DNA from: Lathyrus oleraceus
Taxonomy: Eukaryota; Streptophyta; Magnoliopsida; Fabales; Fabaceae
Length of the DNA stretch: 64,000 nucleotides
Assembly (NCBI RefSeq): GCF_024323335.1
Contig: NC_066583.1
Span: 270,959,916 to 271,023,915 of the forward strand
Direction of reading: 5' to 3'
Part shown: in pieces, positions 30,974-43,705 of the stretch
Position numbering within the stretch: the first letter of the stretch is position 1
Layout: every line of letters begins with the position of its first letter
Made by a program: the position numbers and the translations under genes
Notes under the pieces: model-generated
The model's input: the letters and a program-made list of their open reading frames with translations, nothing else
Told to the model about the DNA's origin: nothing
Database searches by the model: none

Positions 30974-33900
30974 GATGGGAAGAGAATAGATTATATTTAC
31001 AAATTTATGGTTTGAATGGATGAACCCATTGCCTACGTACCATCACAAAGGAGGATCAAAACCTCGTAGTTCGGGGTAAAATTCTCAAAGATGGGTGAAT
31101 TGATTTTAATCAAAAGCCTTAAGGTCTTTTGTTATCAAAGGGAGAAAACTCAACCTAAACCAAAAATCCACCATGTGAGGAAGGATTGAACATGCTAGTG
31201 AGGGGTTAACCCTATAATAAGCATGGAAGACTTATAATCCAACACTAAGGATGAGGTGAGATTTATATCAATCACTATGATAACTCAAACCTATGACTAC
31301 TGTCTTGAAAAGATTTTAATAAAATGGCCATTGGAACCATAAAACAACTTGAAATGGGTTGTATTCACAAGTTAGATTTATTTACAAAAATGAAGTCAAA
31401 GTTGGATTAAAGTTTATTCACAATGAGTATTGATGAAAATGATTTGGAAAGTCAAAGGCTTAAGGCCTAGGTTTCTAATTTAAAACAAAGTCAATGTTTT
31501 GAAAATGATTTTTGGCTTGGTTAGAATGGGGAGAAGAAGAGAAGGGCTAGTCCTAAAGAATACAAAGATAAGAGGGAAAAGATAAACCCTTGGAGTTCCT
31601 TTTCTTGGAATCATAGAGATGATTCAAGATGCTCTTTTCCTTTGGACTTAGCAAACAAACAAACAATCAAACAATTTGAATTCAAGCTCCTAGGATCTCC
31701 ATTTGGCTTGGCTCTTAACTTGGCTACTCATGACAATGGTCCTCTTTTCACAATCTCAAGGTGGGATCCCTATCACACAAAAGCAAACATCAAAAAGTTC
31801 ACAACACAATAAAGGGAAGGGACAAAGAATAAGTTGGAGGAGAAGTCCTTTGAGATCAACTTTGAATTTTAGCATTCTAAAGGCATGAGGCCTAGTTGCT
31901 CTTCAACAAGTTTTGCATTCTAAAGGCATGAGGCCTAGTTGCTCTTGAACTCCTTTAAGCATAGGTAAGTCCTAATTCTAAGTCCTTTCTCCTTTTGCAT
32001 TTGGTTCACACAAAACAAACACAAAGCAAACACAAGATAGCAATATATTTATATACAATAATGGGCTCAAATGAGAAAAATAAAAATGACATAAACATAA
32101 AATATATGCTCAAGTGAGCAAAGTGAAAATGAATATGAATAATGAGCAAGAAATAAATGACATTAAAAGCAAGTGACAAGAAATTAAATGCTCAAATTAA
32201 AGTTAGTAGTTAGTAAAGTTATGTTAGTTTGTCATAAGACAATGTAGCGTTATGTTAAGCAATCGTAAGTGGACTAATGTAGTAGTCACACCTATCTGAG
32301 GCTGGTCAATACAAATATAGGCAAATAACACAAGTTAGAGGTCATGACTAGTAAGCCAAGCTCCATAAACTTGCCATGCCAAAACAAAAGGGGGAGGGCC
32401 TTGTATTGACTTTTGGTTATTTGCTTGACCAAGAAGCAACCTATCTTGGACATAAAACAACTCACTTGATCATGGATCAAGTTGAGTTTGGTTTGGATCA
32501 AAGAAGGTTAAACTTGTCATTTGTCAAGACCAACCTCAAGACTTTAACTCATTGGCCATTGATGGAAAGAAAGGGATGAAGATGAAAGGGAGAGGAAAAG
32601 AAGACAACAATCAATTCCAATTGATCAAATATGAATCAAATCAACATCAACCAACACCAAACAGAAGAGAAATGAAGATAACAAGTCAAAGAGTCAAGGG
32701 TATTTTTTTGGCATTTTTTGAATTAAAATAAAATGCAAATAAAAAATGAACAAATAAGGTTGAACCTCAAATTCAATTCAAATCAATTTCAAAAAGTCCA
32801 ATTAAATTCTCATAGGTTCAACATAGTCAAACAAGCTTTGACTAATTATCTCACAAAATTTTGAAATCAGAAAGTGATTAAAAACACTTAAAAATAGCAT
32901 AATATCAATTAAAATCTCAAATAATCTCAAAACAATCAAAAAATTGTTGAAACCATTTTTCATTGACTTATCATGATCCATAGATGCTATGAAAATATTT
33001 TTGGATTTTCTAAAAGTCAAAAAGTATTTTAAAATGAATTAAAACCATTAAAAATCAAATAATCCATGAAAAATATCAAATGATGTCACAAAAATAATTA
33101 AAAATCATCATATGAAACTAGATTTTTCAGGAAATTTTTTGGAATTGGTCTCATATTTTTCTGACTTCAAATGAATTTTTTATGAATTTTTGAAAATCAA
33201 ATGAATTAACTGAAAATAAAAAGAAAATGAAATAAATGGAAAAAAGCAGCGCCACAGGATGCATCTCATTAATTGATGTGGCATCAGGCAATGGTTTGGA
33301 TTTGAGGGAACACGCTACATCCAGGTCAAACGCGCCACATCCAACATTAAATGAAGTAATTACAATGGATGATCAAAATTAGATCGTGGCAAGGTGATCC
33401 AATGGCCAAGGAGCAAGACACGTGGTGGTGGTGGTGGTGGAAACCACCGTCTTCTCTGGCAAAACAACAGAATCCGGTCACATTTGCAGAAAAATAAACT
33501 TCAATGAAAATGGAAAATAAGGACATGGAAATGAAGCTCGTGTGATGGAGATCATCACTGTACCATTGGATCTCCCTCACTCTTCCTATATTGAGAGATA
33601 TGTGAAGGAGAAAATCATGGTGTTCAACCTGAAAGTTCATGAAATGGAAAATTGAAAGCATCACAAGCTTGCCTCAAGTGTGAGGACTTCAGAAAACCAC
33701 AGAAACACAAGAATGCTACATTGAATTAAGAGTTCTGAATCCAAAAAGTTTGAGAAAAAACCTTTGAATTGAAGCACTTTTGGCCACGAATCCTCCAAGT
33801 TCCTTGCTCCTCTTTGATCTATGGATGTAGTGGAAGTGAAAGGCTAAGGAATTAGGCTTTAAAACTCAGCTAATGATACTGAATTTCAAGCTCGAAAGTG

Positions 33901-35534
33901 TGAAATTTTTTTGAGTAATTTCTTTGGTATGGCTATGGTTTCACTTCTGCAGCAATTTGGATCTCCAAAAGGTTTCTCAATGAAGCTCATGGCGCCTCTA
34001 TTTATAGGTAAATGTGGCTGAATCCCACGCTTCTTTCATGTGCATGGCAATTTGAATTTGGATGCATGGGCCTGTACAGGCGTGTGGAAGGCCCAATGAT
34101 GGCTGAAAGAGATTGTTGAGATCACATAGAAAGCCTTTGGACATGCACGTGAAATCTAAACAGCTTGCATACCAAGTTATAACATGAAATATCCAAAGTG
34201 CACCTAAATGAAGATAATTTCGAAACTCACAAATGATAGATCCAAATGAGTATTGTGAGTAATGGTTGGAAAGCTCTTGAAACAAGGAACAAAAGTCATG
34301 TTTGGAGAAAAATCATTTGGCATTTTCAAATTGATGAAAACTGGCTGTGAAAATTCAGGTACAAGACATATTCAAGTCATTTTGAAAAAGTTCACCAAAA
34401 ACAAGCTTAAACAAACCCCTTTGTTTTCATGATGCAAGCTTCAAATGAAAAAACCTCCAACATAAACGTTTTAGGTCCTTTCAAGATAGTCAATCTATAC
34501 GCAAAGTTTGCATCATTTGGATTTTCTATGACAAAGTTATGGGCATTTGAAGTTGAGTACTTTTTCAAATTCAACGAATTAGGTCTAAGATGACCTAGAA
34601 TGTTTTGTATTATCACATGTAATTATTTTATGATTATGAAATTTTGTCCAACATAACATTTTAAGTAGACGTCTCAATATTTACAATGCATCTGTCCTCA
34701 CCTTAAAATCATAACAATTAAGGAAGTTATGCCCTTGGTAAGTTGACCCAAAATTAGGGTTTCAGTCAAAATGACCTATAATGTTTTGAAATGAATGATG
34801 ACCTTCCAAGTTTTAAATGGATTTTTGATGAACATAAAAGTTATTCATATGGGTCTTAAGAAGAGTTTTTATCTTGGGGTCATCTTCATTTGACAAACAC
34901 ATCAAAAAGTATATCTCATTGGTGCTCAGCTTTGTCAGATGACTTGACTCGTCAACTTTTCAAGGCCAAACTTCCAATCTTGATGAATAAATGATTGAGG
35001 GGCCTTAAATAGGCTCACATATGAATAAAATTATGAATTAAAGAACTTACCTTGATTAAATTTGATCAGAGGTTGAGATTGCTTCATGGGCAAGGCACAG
35101 TCAAGGCATAGTGAAATTAGGGTTTCCTTGGGAAACAATCTTCAAGCCCTTTGGGTTATCATGATCAAATTCGAAAATTGAGATACTTGGGAGACATATA
35201 TGATGATTAGGAGCTTTGTGTACCATTTTCATGCTTTTTCTCATCTTCATCTAGCCATTTCATTGGGCTTAGGAGCCTTCTAGGAGCATTGGAGCACATG
35301 ATCACTTGAGCTTCAAAACAAAAAGAGTTAGTTACATATTTTTGTGCTTTTGGTTAGTAATCAAATAAGAAAAGAAATAATATACAATACAAGCATGCTT
35401 GGTGGTCTCAAAACATTCAAATAAGTCCCAACCATAGGGTTAAGGAGCCAAACATGCTATGATCCTTGAGGCAATGCACTTGTGCAATAACATGATGCCA
35501 TGAGGGATCTTAGGGTCAAAATTATGGTCTTACA
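30974..35534 (-). repeat. 3' LTR of B, second segment (rest of LTR up to its 5' end)
   Basis: It resumes after C with GATGG (30974-30978, C's right target duplication) and ends CTTACA at 35534, i.e. minus-strand TGTAAGACC. It matches 48983-53536. A minus-strand TATA box (TATAAATAG; plus CTATTTATA at 33998-34006) marks the promoter. A (GTG)n microsatellite at about 33422-33440 is longer than its partner at about 51427. No genes. Confidence 0.92.
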
Positions 35535-38500
35535 GATGCCTCTATTTAATGTCGTTCTAGCCGGAGATATAAAGGTTAACATCTTCGTCTCGACGAGATA
35601 GAATGAGCTTAAATAATAACAAAGAGACAAATTTTGGTCCCTAAGAGACCTCATGATGCAAATGTATGCATGCAAAAAAATAAAATCTTCATGGTGAATA
35701 GTTGCCACAAAGGAAAAGAAATCGGGAGAAACTGAAAATCCATAGGAGTAACACACTCACTAGGGAAACAGAGACTCTAGGGGGAAATTAAGGTAAAAAT
35801 GTGTGAGCAGATCACAACTTGAAAACTTGCTGGGAGATACGAAGGGATTCCATGAAAATAAATCGATGGAAAGACTCGAGTTGACGCAAAGATGCATGTA
35901 TGGGGAAAATGCCAATACAACAAAACTATCCACAACGGACACATCGTATAAAAATCCGGACTCAGACGGGGATGTCCATACAGGACTCAGCTGAGAAAGA
36001 AACAATGAGATATTACCGGTTACTGGGTAATATGCTCAAAGCGAGACATGTTATCAAAACACCGGTTACTGGGTGAGAGAACAACACGCTCAGGAGAAAG
36101 AATAACTAAGACCAGTATAAGGGTGAAAGATATCAATCATCCAAAACATCTGAGGAGGACCCAAAAGGCACATCTCAACTTAGGAAAAATCTGACTCCAC
36201 GGGGGACAAAAAGTCATAATAGGGAGCAGTATGAAGGAACACCAGGGATATCGGTTACTGGGTATATAATAGGTGACCAACCAGGCGTGAATTGGGAACA
36301 TATCCAACACACTCATCATCCGAAAGGAGGGCTGAAAAAGCAAACTCGACTTACAGGATGGACATTCGATTCCACAAGAAAATACGAATCTTACTCGACT
36401 GGGGAAGAAAAAAAGACTTCAACTGAAGAGCGCATGACACATATTATCTACTACCTTTATATGGGTAAAACATAGGTAACATACTCGCATAGAAGATTAT
36501 CCACAACCGGTTACTGGGTTAATGAAGGATAAATCACCCGAAAAGAAAGGACATCGGGATACCGGTTACTGGGTATAAAATGATGACCAATCAGAAGGAG
36601 ACATAATCATTACCAAACAAGGGTAAATGAAAGATGACTCGCCAGGGATAAATTGCCTGACAAAAGCAATTATCCAAGAGATATATCACCGGTTACTGGG
36701 TGGTATACTCAAAAAAGAAGGAATATCAATATCGGTTACTGGGTAAAGATAACCAACAAAGAGGGGATTACATCTACCGGTTACTGGGTAGAAAACCACA
36801 GAAATAGGACTTACAACTACCGGTTACTGGGTAGAAGGCCACAAGATCCACTAGGGAAAGGATGAACAATTACTGATTACTGAGCAATTGAGCAACTAAA
36901 CCACAGGGAACTGCAGGGGATAACAAGAAAGGAAAGTCAATCCAGGAACAAACTAGAAAGACACAATCAAACAAGACTTAACCCGATGAGGATATAACTC
37001 AGGGGAGTAATTCCTTCCCGATACACAACTAGGGAGGAAACTGAAACAAAAATCATTCACGAGGACATAACTCAGTGGGGAAGAAAGAAGAAAAAGATAG
37101 ACACTTTCTGCCTATGGGGCTGACTCTATATGGAGAGATCAGACACAAACATCTACTTGGGGAGGAATATTTCACTAATAGCAGGAGATAACAAGCAAAG
37201 ATATATGGCAAAGAATGCAATCATGAATATCTGAATGCTATGATTATGCATGTATATGCATGATTCATGTATGATTAATGTTGACGAACAGACATATCTA
37301 ACACAAACAAGTCCAAGAATCACAAACAGACACTCGACAAACGTCTCAACAAGAAGGGCAAAGCCTACTGGAGAACTCAATCTTGGGAACAACCTGAGCA
37401 GGATGAAAATAAATCATCGGGGATATCAAACCCTATCCCAAAGCTACACTCGCTGAGGATACAAAGAAGATGTATTCAGGAGCAGTGAAAGAAAATGATC
37501 AAACAGAGAACTCAACTCTGACGGGGATAGGTGGTTAAATAACAATAAGATCCGCAGGAGAAGAAACTCTATTGGGGAAACTTATCAAGGAATGATATGA
37601 AACTCCATGGGGAACAACCACCAACCATATGTACATCAATCAAAACACTCCCTTCTAACTGCTGGAGAGGAAACTCTTCAAAGGGGAAAAATAGCATTTT
37701 GCTCCACTGGGGAAGGAAATAAACATCTTCACCACCAGCTCTTAATACTAGAAGAAATCTTCAGACTCAGAGGAGATACAAACATCAAACTCTAATCTGG
37801 CAACCCTACTGGGGACATTGGAAATGAATCCTTCATCCACAAGCGACATACCGGGGATACTCCTTTTCAAAATAAATGAAAAGAAAAACAAACCCTTCAT
37901 CAACTGGCGACTTCATCGGGGAAATGATTATCACATGCTCACTCTCCTGGAGATTCCTACTCAGGCTGGGGAAAGACAATCTTCCTCATGAGTAAACAGT
38001 GAGGCAAGGAAAATTCTCAACTCAAAGCATACCAACTTTTATCAATCTATAAGGGATTTTAGGTCAATCCACACAAGGGATGACAACCATATAATTGATA
38101 AAAAAAACAAATGCTAGTGCCTGATATAGAGGGATACACGTCTCTAAAAGATCAAGGCAAGAACTGGAATAGAAGGGATCATCCACAGATCAACCATACA
38201 ACCAATCATGGATTGTTAAGACTCCGCGGGGGAAACAAGCATGTATGCATAAACAAACTATCCGGGAATGCGTTGGATGAACATCCAAAAAATCTGCTAG
38301 GGGAAAGCAATCCAATAAGATAGATCAATCCACTGCCATCAAAGAGAACTTCTCATATCAGACTCTCTGGGAAGCTGATGATGTATCATTCTTTCTGCGC
38401 TCGATGGGGAGACAAATTGAATTCTGATGAGGAGGATATAAAAATGCCGGAATATAAACAAATGTATTACCTTTTGGTAATCATACTATTCTTGGGAAAG

Positions 38501-39088
38501 CACTGAGGACATTCCACTTATCCTTTCAGTCATTATGAATGTTCATTTTGTTTAAAACAATTCATTTATGAAAAATTTATTTGTTTAAAACAATGATATT
38601 TATCAATTAAAACATGTAAACATTTGTTAAACAGAAACAAATAAGAGTGCCAAGAATTGGATAAAGGCTCAAATTTATTTAAGAGAATGGTAGTCTGCAA
38701 ATGGCGAGACTCCATGGATCTTTACAAATTTGAAATTGGTGATATACATGGGAAAAGGGCTACATTGAACATAATGATCGTTTCTCCACCAACTTTGAAT
38801 CCATTGTATTCGAAACTTCAGTTGATGATGACTGAGCGAGAATCTTTGACAGACAATAGCTGTAGAACAAAGTCTTGTCAGGATGCAGTTACTTGCCAAA
38901 TCCCTAATTTTTGCCTAGATTGCCCCAGGGTGAGGTACTCAATCTAGCGGGATATATATATTCCTTTTTTTCATGTCTCTAACTTTTGTCTGGATCGCCC
39001 TTTCGGGTTTTCAATCCACCGAGACGCTCTTTTTTGCCTAAGCCGCCCTTTCGGGTTTTCAACTTAGCGAGCTATTCTGTTTTTATTT
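35535..39088 (-). repeat. 3' UTR of B with CAGTAACC-loop hairpin array
   Basis: This lies between B's pol stop (39089) and its 3' LTR (35534); the tract next to the LTR reads AAATAGAGGCATC on the minus strand. Between 36010 and 36890 the hairpin described in A recurs about ten times in the same sense orientation. The best copy is 36010-36033 (ATATTACC/GGTAATAT, 8 bp). A GGATAATTGC-type hairpin sits at 36646-36675. 36900-38640 holds only diverged phrases shared with A's 3' UTR. 38910-39070 is the post-pol hairpin block. Confidence 0.8.
38910..39070 (-). other. Post-pol hairpin modules of B (putative structured RNA)
   Basis: The same three modules as in A, on the minus strand. Module 1 arms are at 39063-39067 and 39038-39042 (CTAAG/CTTAG) around CCC-GAAA-GGG. 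Module 2 arms are at 39014-39018 and 38991-38995 (TGGAT/ATCCA) around CCC-GAAA-GGG. Module 3 arms are at 38940-38947 and 38915-38922 (CTAGATTG/CAATCTAG). The order and the distance to the pol stop match A. Confidence 0.6.
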
Positions 39089-42000
39089 TTAGGCGAAGTA
39101 TTTCTTGACTGCATCTGAATTCACAGGACGAGTGAAATCCTCCCCATCCATAGTTGTGAGCAACAAAGCACCGCCTGAAAAGGCTCTCTTAACAACGTAT
39201 GGACCTTCATAGTTTGGAATCCACTTGCCCTTGGAATCGGGCGCGAAAGACAAGACTTTCTTGAGCACGAGGTCACCTTCTCGGAACACACGAGGCTAGA
39301 CCTTCTTATCAAAAGCTTTCTTCATCCTTTCCTGATATAACTGACCATAACACATGGCAGTTAATCTCTTCTCTTCAATCAAATTCAATTGGTCATAACG
39401 ACTCTGAACCCATTCAACCTCAGTCAACTTGGCTTCCATCAAGACTCTCATTGATGGGATCTCGACCTCTGCGGGGAGCACAACCTCCATGCCATATACA
39501 AGGGAAAAAGGGGTTGCCCCTATTCAAGTGCGGACGAATGCACAATAGCCATGCAAAGCAAATGGAAGCATCTCATGCAAATCTTTGTACGTAACAACCA
39601 TCTTCTGAATAATCTTCTTGATGTTCTTATTAGCATCTTCAACAGCCCCATTCATCTTGGGTCTATAGGGAGAAGAAATATGATGTGCAATCTTGAAATC
39701 GCTACACAGCTCTTTCATCATCTTATTATTCAAGTTAGATCCATTATCAGTAATGATTTTGTCTGGAACAGCATATCGGCATATGAGTTGGTTCTTGATA
39801 AACCTCACAACCACCTGCTTGGTCACATTTGCATACGATGCCGCTTCAAGTCACTTGGTGAAGTAATCAATGGCTACGAGAATAAAACGGTAACCGTTTG
39901 ATGCCTTAGGTTCAATCATGCCAATCATGTCAATTCCCCACATGGAGAAAGGCCATGGTGAGGAAATAACATTCAGAAGTGTCGGGGGAACATGAATCTT
40001 ATCCGCATAAATCTGACACTTGTGGCATCTCTTCACATAGTTGCAGCAGTCAGACTCCATTGCCAGCCAATAGTAGCCTGCTCTCAACATCTTCTTAGCC
40101 ATAGCATGTCCATTGGAATGAGTACCAAATGAACCCTTATGGACTTCAGTCATCAACAGGTCTACTTCGTGTCTATCCACACATCTGAGCAGAACCATGT
40201 CAAATCTCCTCTTGTAAAGCACATCACCATTAAGATAGAAACTGCCAGATAATCTCCTCAAAGTCCTCTTATCTTTAACAGATGCCCCAAGCGGGTAAGT
40301 CTGACTTTGGAGAAAGTGCTTGATATCATAATACCACGGCTTATCATCTTTCACCTCCTCAACTGCAAACACATGAGATGGTCTATCCAGGCGCATCACG
40401 GTAATATTTGGGACTTCGTTCCAGTAATTGACAACAATCATTGAAGCAAGCGTAGCGGGAGCATCCACCATCTGATTCTCATCTCGAGGAATATGATGGA
40501 AGTCAACTTTAGTAAAGAAAGTCGAAGTCCTCCTCGCATAATCTCTATATGGGATGAGGCCAGGCTAATTTTTCTCCCATTCACCCTTAATCTGATTAAT
40601 AATAAGGGTCGAATCACCATAAACATCAAGATGTTTGATCCTAAGATCAATACATTCTTCCAAACCCATAATACAGGCCTCATACTCTGCCATATTATTC
40701 GTGCATTTGAAAGTTAGCCTTGTTGTAAAAGGAAAATGTGTGCCTTGAGGGGTAATAATCACTGCCCCAATACCATTTCCATACTGATTGACAACACCAT
40801 CGAACATCATACCCCAAAGGGAACTAGGCTCTGGCCCTTCATCGAGCGTAGGCTCATCACAATCCTTCATCTTCAAATACAAAATCTCCTCATCAGGGAA
40901 GTCATATTGCACGGACTGATGATCTTCAGTTGGTTGATGTGCTAGATGGTCAGCCAAGATACTACCTTTAATAGCTTTTTGAGCTCGATACTCAATATCA
41001 TACTCAGATAATAACATCTGCCAACGGGCAATTCTCCCAGTTAAAGCAGGCTTCTCAAAGATATACTTGATTGGATCCATTTTGGATATCAACCAAGTTG
41101 TATGATTCAACATATACTGGCGTAAACGCTTAGTAGTCCAAGCCAAAGCACATCATGTCTTCTCAAGCATTGAGTACCGAGACTCACAGTTGGTGAACTT
41201 CTTGCTCAAGTAGTATATTGCATATTCTTTCTTTCCTGATTCATCTTGCTGACCAAGGACACAACCCACAGAATCATCAAGCACAGTCAAGTACATAATC
41301 AATGGTCTCCCTTCAACAGGCGAGGACAGAATCAGAGGCTCAGACAAATACTCTTTGATACTGTCAAAACCTTTCTGGGAATCCTCGGCCCAATCATGAC
41401 GCTGATCTTTCCGGAGGAGCTTGAATATAGGTGCACATGTGGCAGTCATATGGGATATAAATCATGAAATGTAATTCAAGCGGCCAAGAAAACCTCGGAC
41501 TTGCCTCTTAGTTTTGGGCGCAGGCATCTCTTGTATTGCTTTGACCTTGGCAGGATCAACTTCAATACCTCTCTCGCTAACAATAAAGCCCAATAACTTT
41601 CCGGAACGGACTCCAAATGTACACTTGTTCGGATTCAAGCGGAGTTTGTACTTCCTCAAATGCTGGAAAACCTTCAACAAGTGTTCTACATGTTCAACTT
41701 CCGTTCTCGACTTTGCAATCATATCATCGACATGCACCTCGATCTCCTTGTGCATCATGTCATGAAACAAGGTAGTCATAGCACGTTGATACGTGGCTCC
41801 GGCATTTTTCAAACCGAAGGGCATCACTCGATAACAGAATGTTCCCTAATGTGTGATGAATGTTGTCTTCTCCATATCCTCAGGTGCCATTTTAATCTGA
41901 TTATAACCGGAAAATCCATCCATAAACGAAAAGGCATTGAATTTAGCCGTATTGTCTACCAACATATTAATGTGTGGTAGAGGAAAATCGTCTTTTGGAC

Positions 42001-42436
42001 TAGCTTTATTCAAGTCACGGTAATCCACCCACATTCGGACTTTTCCATCTTTCTTAGGCACAGGCACAATATTTGCCACCCATTAAGGATATGTAGAAGT
42101 CACCAGAAACGTTGCACGATATCAGTATCTAGACCAGGCATGTCTTCATACGACCAGGAAAAGACGTCGACATATTCTCGTAGCAACTCAATCAACCCCT
42201 TCTTAACAGACTCTTCAAGGAGTGCCATAATCTTCACTTCACGAATGCAGTCTTCAGACCCCAAGTTGACTGTTTCCAGATTCTCAAGATGTGGCTGAAT
42301 GATCTTCTCCTCGTGCTCAAGCAGATGGGTGATCTCATCAGGAATCTCTTCAACATCATCTTCTTCTGCCTCAAATACAGGGAACTCAAAGTTGGGAGAT
42401 GGTGTTGGATCATTATGTTCAATGGGTTTGATTAAC
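39089..42436 (-). pseudogene. Pol of B: RT, gRNaseH, aRNaseH, integrase, with multiple stops
   Basis: Exon 2 starts at 42436 after the intron and ends with TAG at 39089-39091. It opens with a linker (PHLENLETVNLG, then ELLREYVDVFSWSYEDMPGL). A frame-changing deletion near 42110-42118 removes the segment leading into the RT fingers. RT motifs follow: WVDYRDLNKASPKDDFPLP, FSFMDGFSGYNQI, VMPFGLKNAGATYQR, and the catalytic box reads HVDD (His codon 41732-41734) instead of the usual YxDD. Then RT-linked RNase H, archaeal-type RNase H (MFDGVVNQYGNGIGA) and integrase with its first Asp present (WGIDMIG, near 39925). In-frame stops lie at 42083, 41846, 41462, 41153, 40565, 39851, 39524 and 39296 (lowest base of each codon). 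The enzyme is dead but the domain order is complete. Confidence 0.9.
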
Positions 42437-42707
42437 CTGCATAATGATTTTTAGTATAAAAGAGATTTCAGAATTCAAACAAGGAAAATCATTATGCAGA
42501 TGAAAAATTGATTTTATTCTCTTTTTAGGGTTTTATGGTGATCATCAATTTCATGCAAAAAGCAAAAATGGAAAATAATTTGGAAAACAAACATTTAACA
42601 TGCGATTATTGAATGAATATCATTGTATTAATCAATTATGCAAACAATGTCTTCACTTCTCCTTTTGGCATGGGAGAAGGGTTTTTTTAACAAAATGAAC
42701 ACATTAC
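42437..42707 (-). other. Ogre intron between protease and RT in B
   Basis: On the minus strand the donor GTAATG begins at 42707, overlapping the apparent protease stop TAA (42704-42706), and the acceptor TTATGCAG ends at 42437. The 271 bp between are AT-rich with a T-rich 3' part. Removing it keeps the protease frame in phase with the pol linker at 42436. Position and phase match the intron in C. Confidence 0.75.
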
Positions 42708-43705
42708 ATTGACTTATGGATAACTGTTGGAACATCAACAGCGACCCAATTATTGTAGATTCCGCCAGGTATGACAAAGTTGCCAAGGTCTTCCTCTTCA
42801 TCTTCTTCAACGATGGCAGCAGCTTCCTGATCTTCAACGGTGTGGATGAAACCTCCACTCTGAAATAGCCCAAGATCATTAGAAACACCAGAAGAATATC
42901 CTATACCAGCCCGGGACTTATTATCTTCCAACTTTATCATTTTTCCCAAACCAATAGTTGCACCATGCTCAATGGCCAACTTCGCATCATTATAGGAGAC
43001 AAATGAAGAAAGTCCTTTCCTAGAAGGCTCAGCAATAGGCAAGGATTGGAACGGAGTTCCAACCTCATCCTCAGCATCAATGTAGGAAAAGTAAGATAAA
43101 TGGCTGACCAAGAGAGCCTTCTCTCCCCCTATCACCACCAACTTCTTGTTCTTAACGAACTTCAACTTTTGGTGCATGGTGGATGTCACGGCGCCTGCCT
43201 CGTGAATCCATGGTCTACCAAGCAAACAGTTGTATCACTGATGTATATCCATGACCTGGAAAGTGGTATGGAAATCACTAGGTCCAATCTTGATCGGGAG
43301 GACTAATTCACCAATCACAGTTTTACGCGATCCATCAAAAGCTTTCACTACCACTCCACTCTGCCTCATGGGAGGCCCCTGATTTAAAAGTTTGGAGAGA
43401 GTGGACTTTGGTAATACAATGAGTGATGACCCCGTGTCCACCAACACATTGGACAGGGCATCGTCTTTACAATTCATGGAGATATGTAAGGCCAAATTAT
43501 GGTTTTTTCCCTCCTCGGGAAGATCATCATCACAGAAGCTCAAATTGTTGCAGGCAGTTATATTTGCAACAATGCTATCAAACTGCTCAATCGTGACATC
43601 GTGATCCACGTATGTCACGTCCAACACCCTTTGCAACGCTTCACGGTGTGGCTCTGAATTCATCAACAAAGATAGGACGGATATCTTTGGTGGAGTTTGA
43701 AGCAA
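42704..43705 (-). pseudogene. Aspartic protease region of B, one internal stop
   Basis: It continues the gag frame after a stop at 43706-43708. It begins TPPKISVLSLLMNSEPH, has the active site LVDTGSSLIVLPK with Asp at 43436-43438, and LLGRPWIHEAGAV in the second half. An in-frame TGA at 43235-43237 lies just before that motif. In C the matching linker carries DNG instead of DTG. Retroviral-type protease would release gag and pol proteins; here it is broken. Confidence 0.85.

Noticed and set aside
33347..33664. Minus-strand frame with a His run near the (GTG)n tract
   Set aside because: It lies in B's LTR. The His run is only the microsatellite, whose length differs in the partner LTR, and the frame has no protein family signature.
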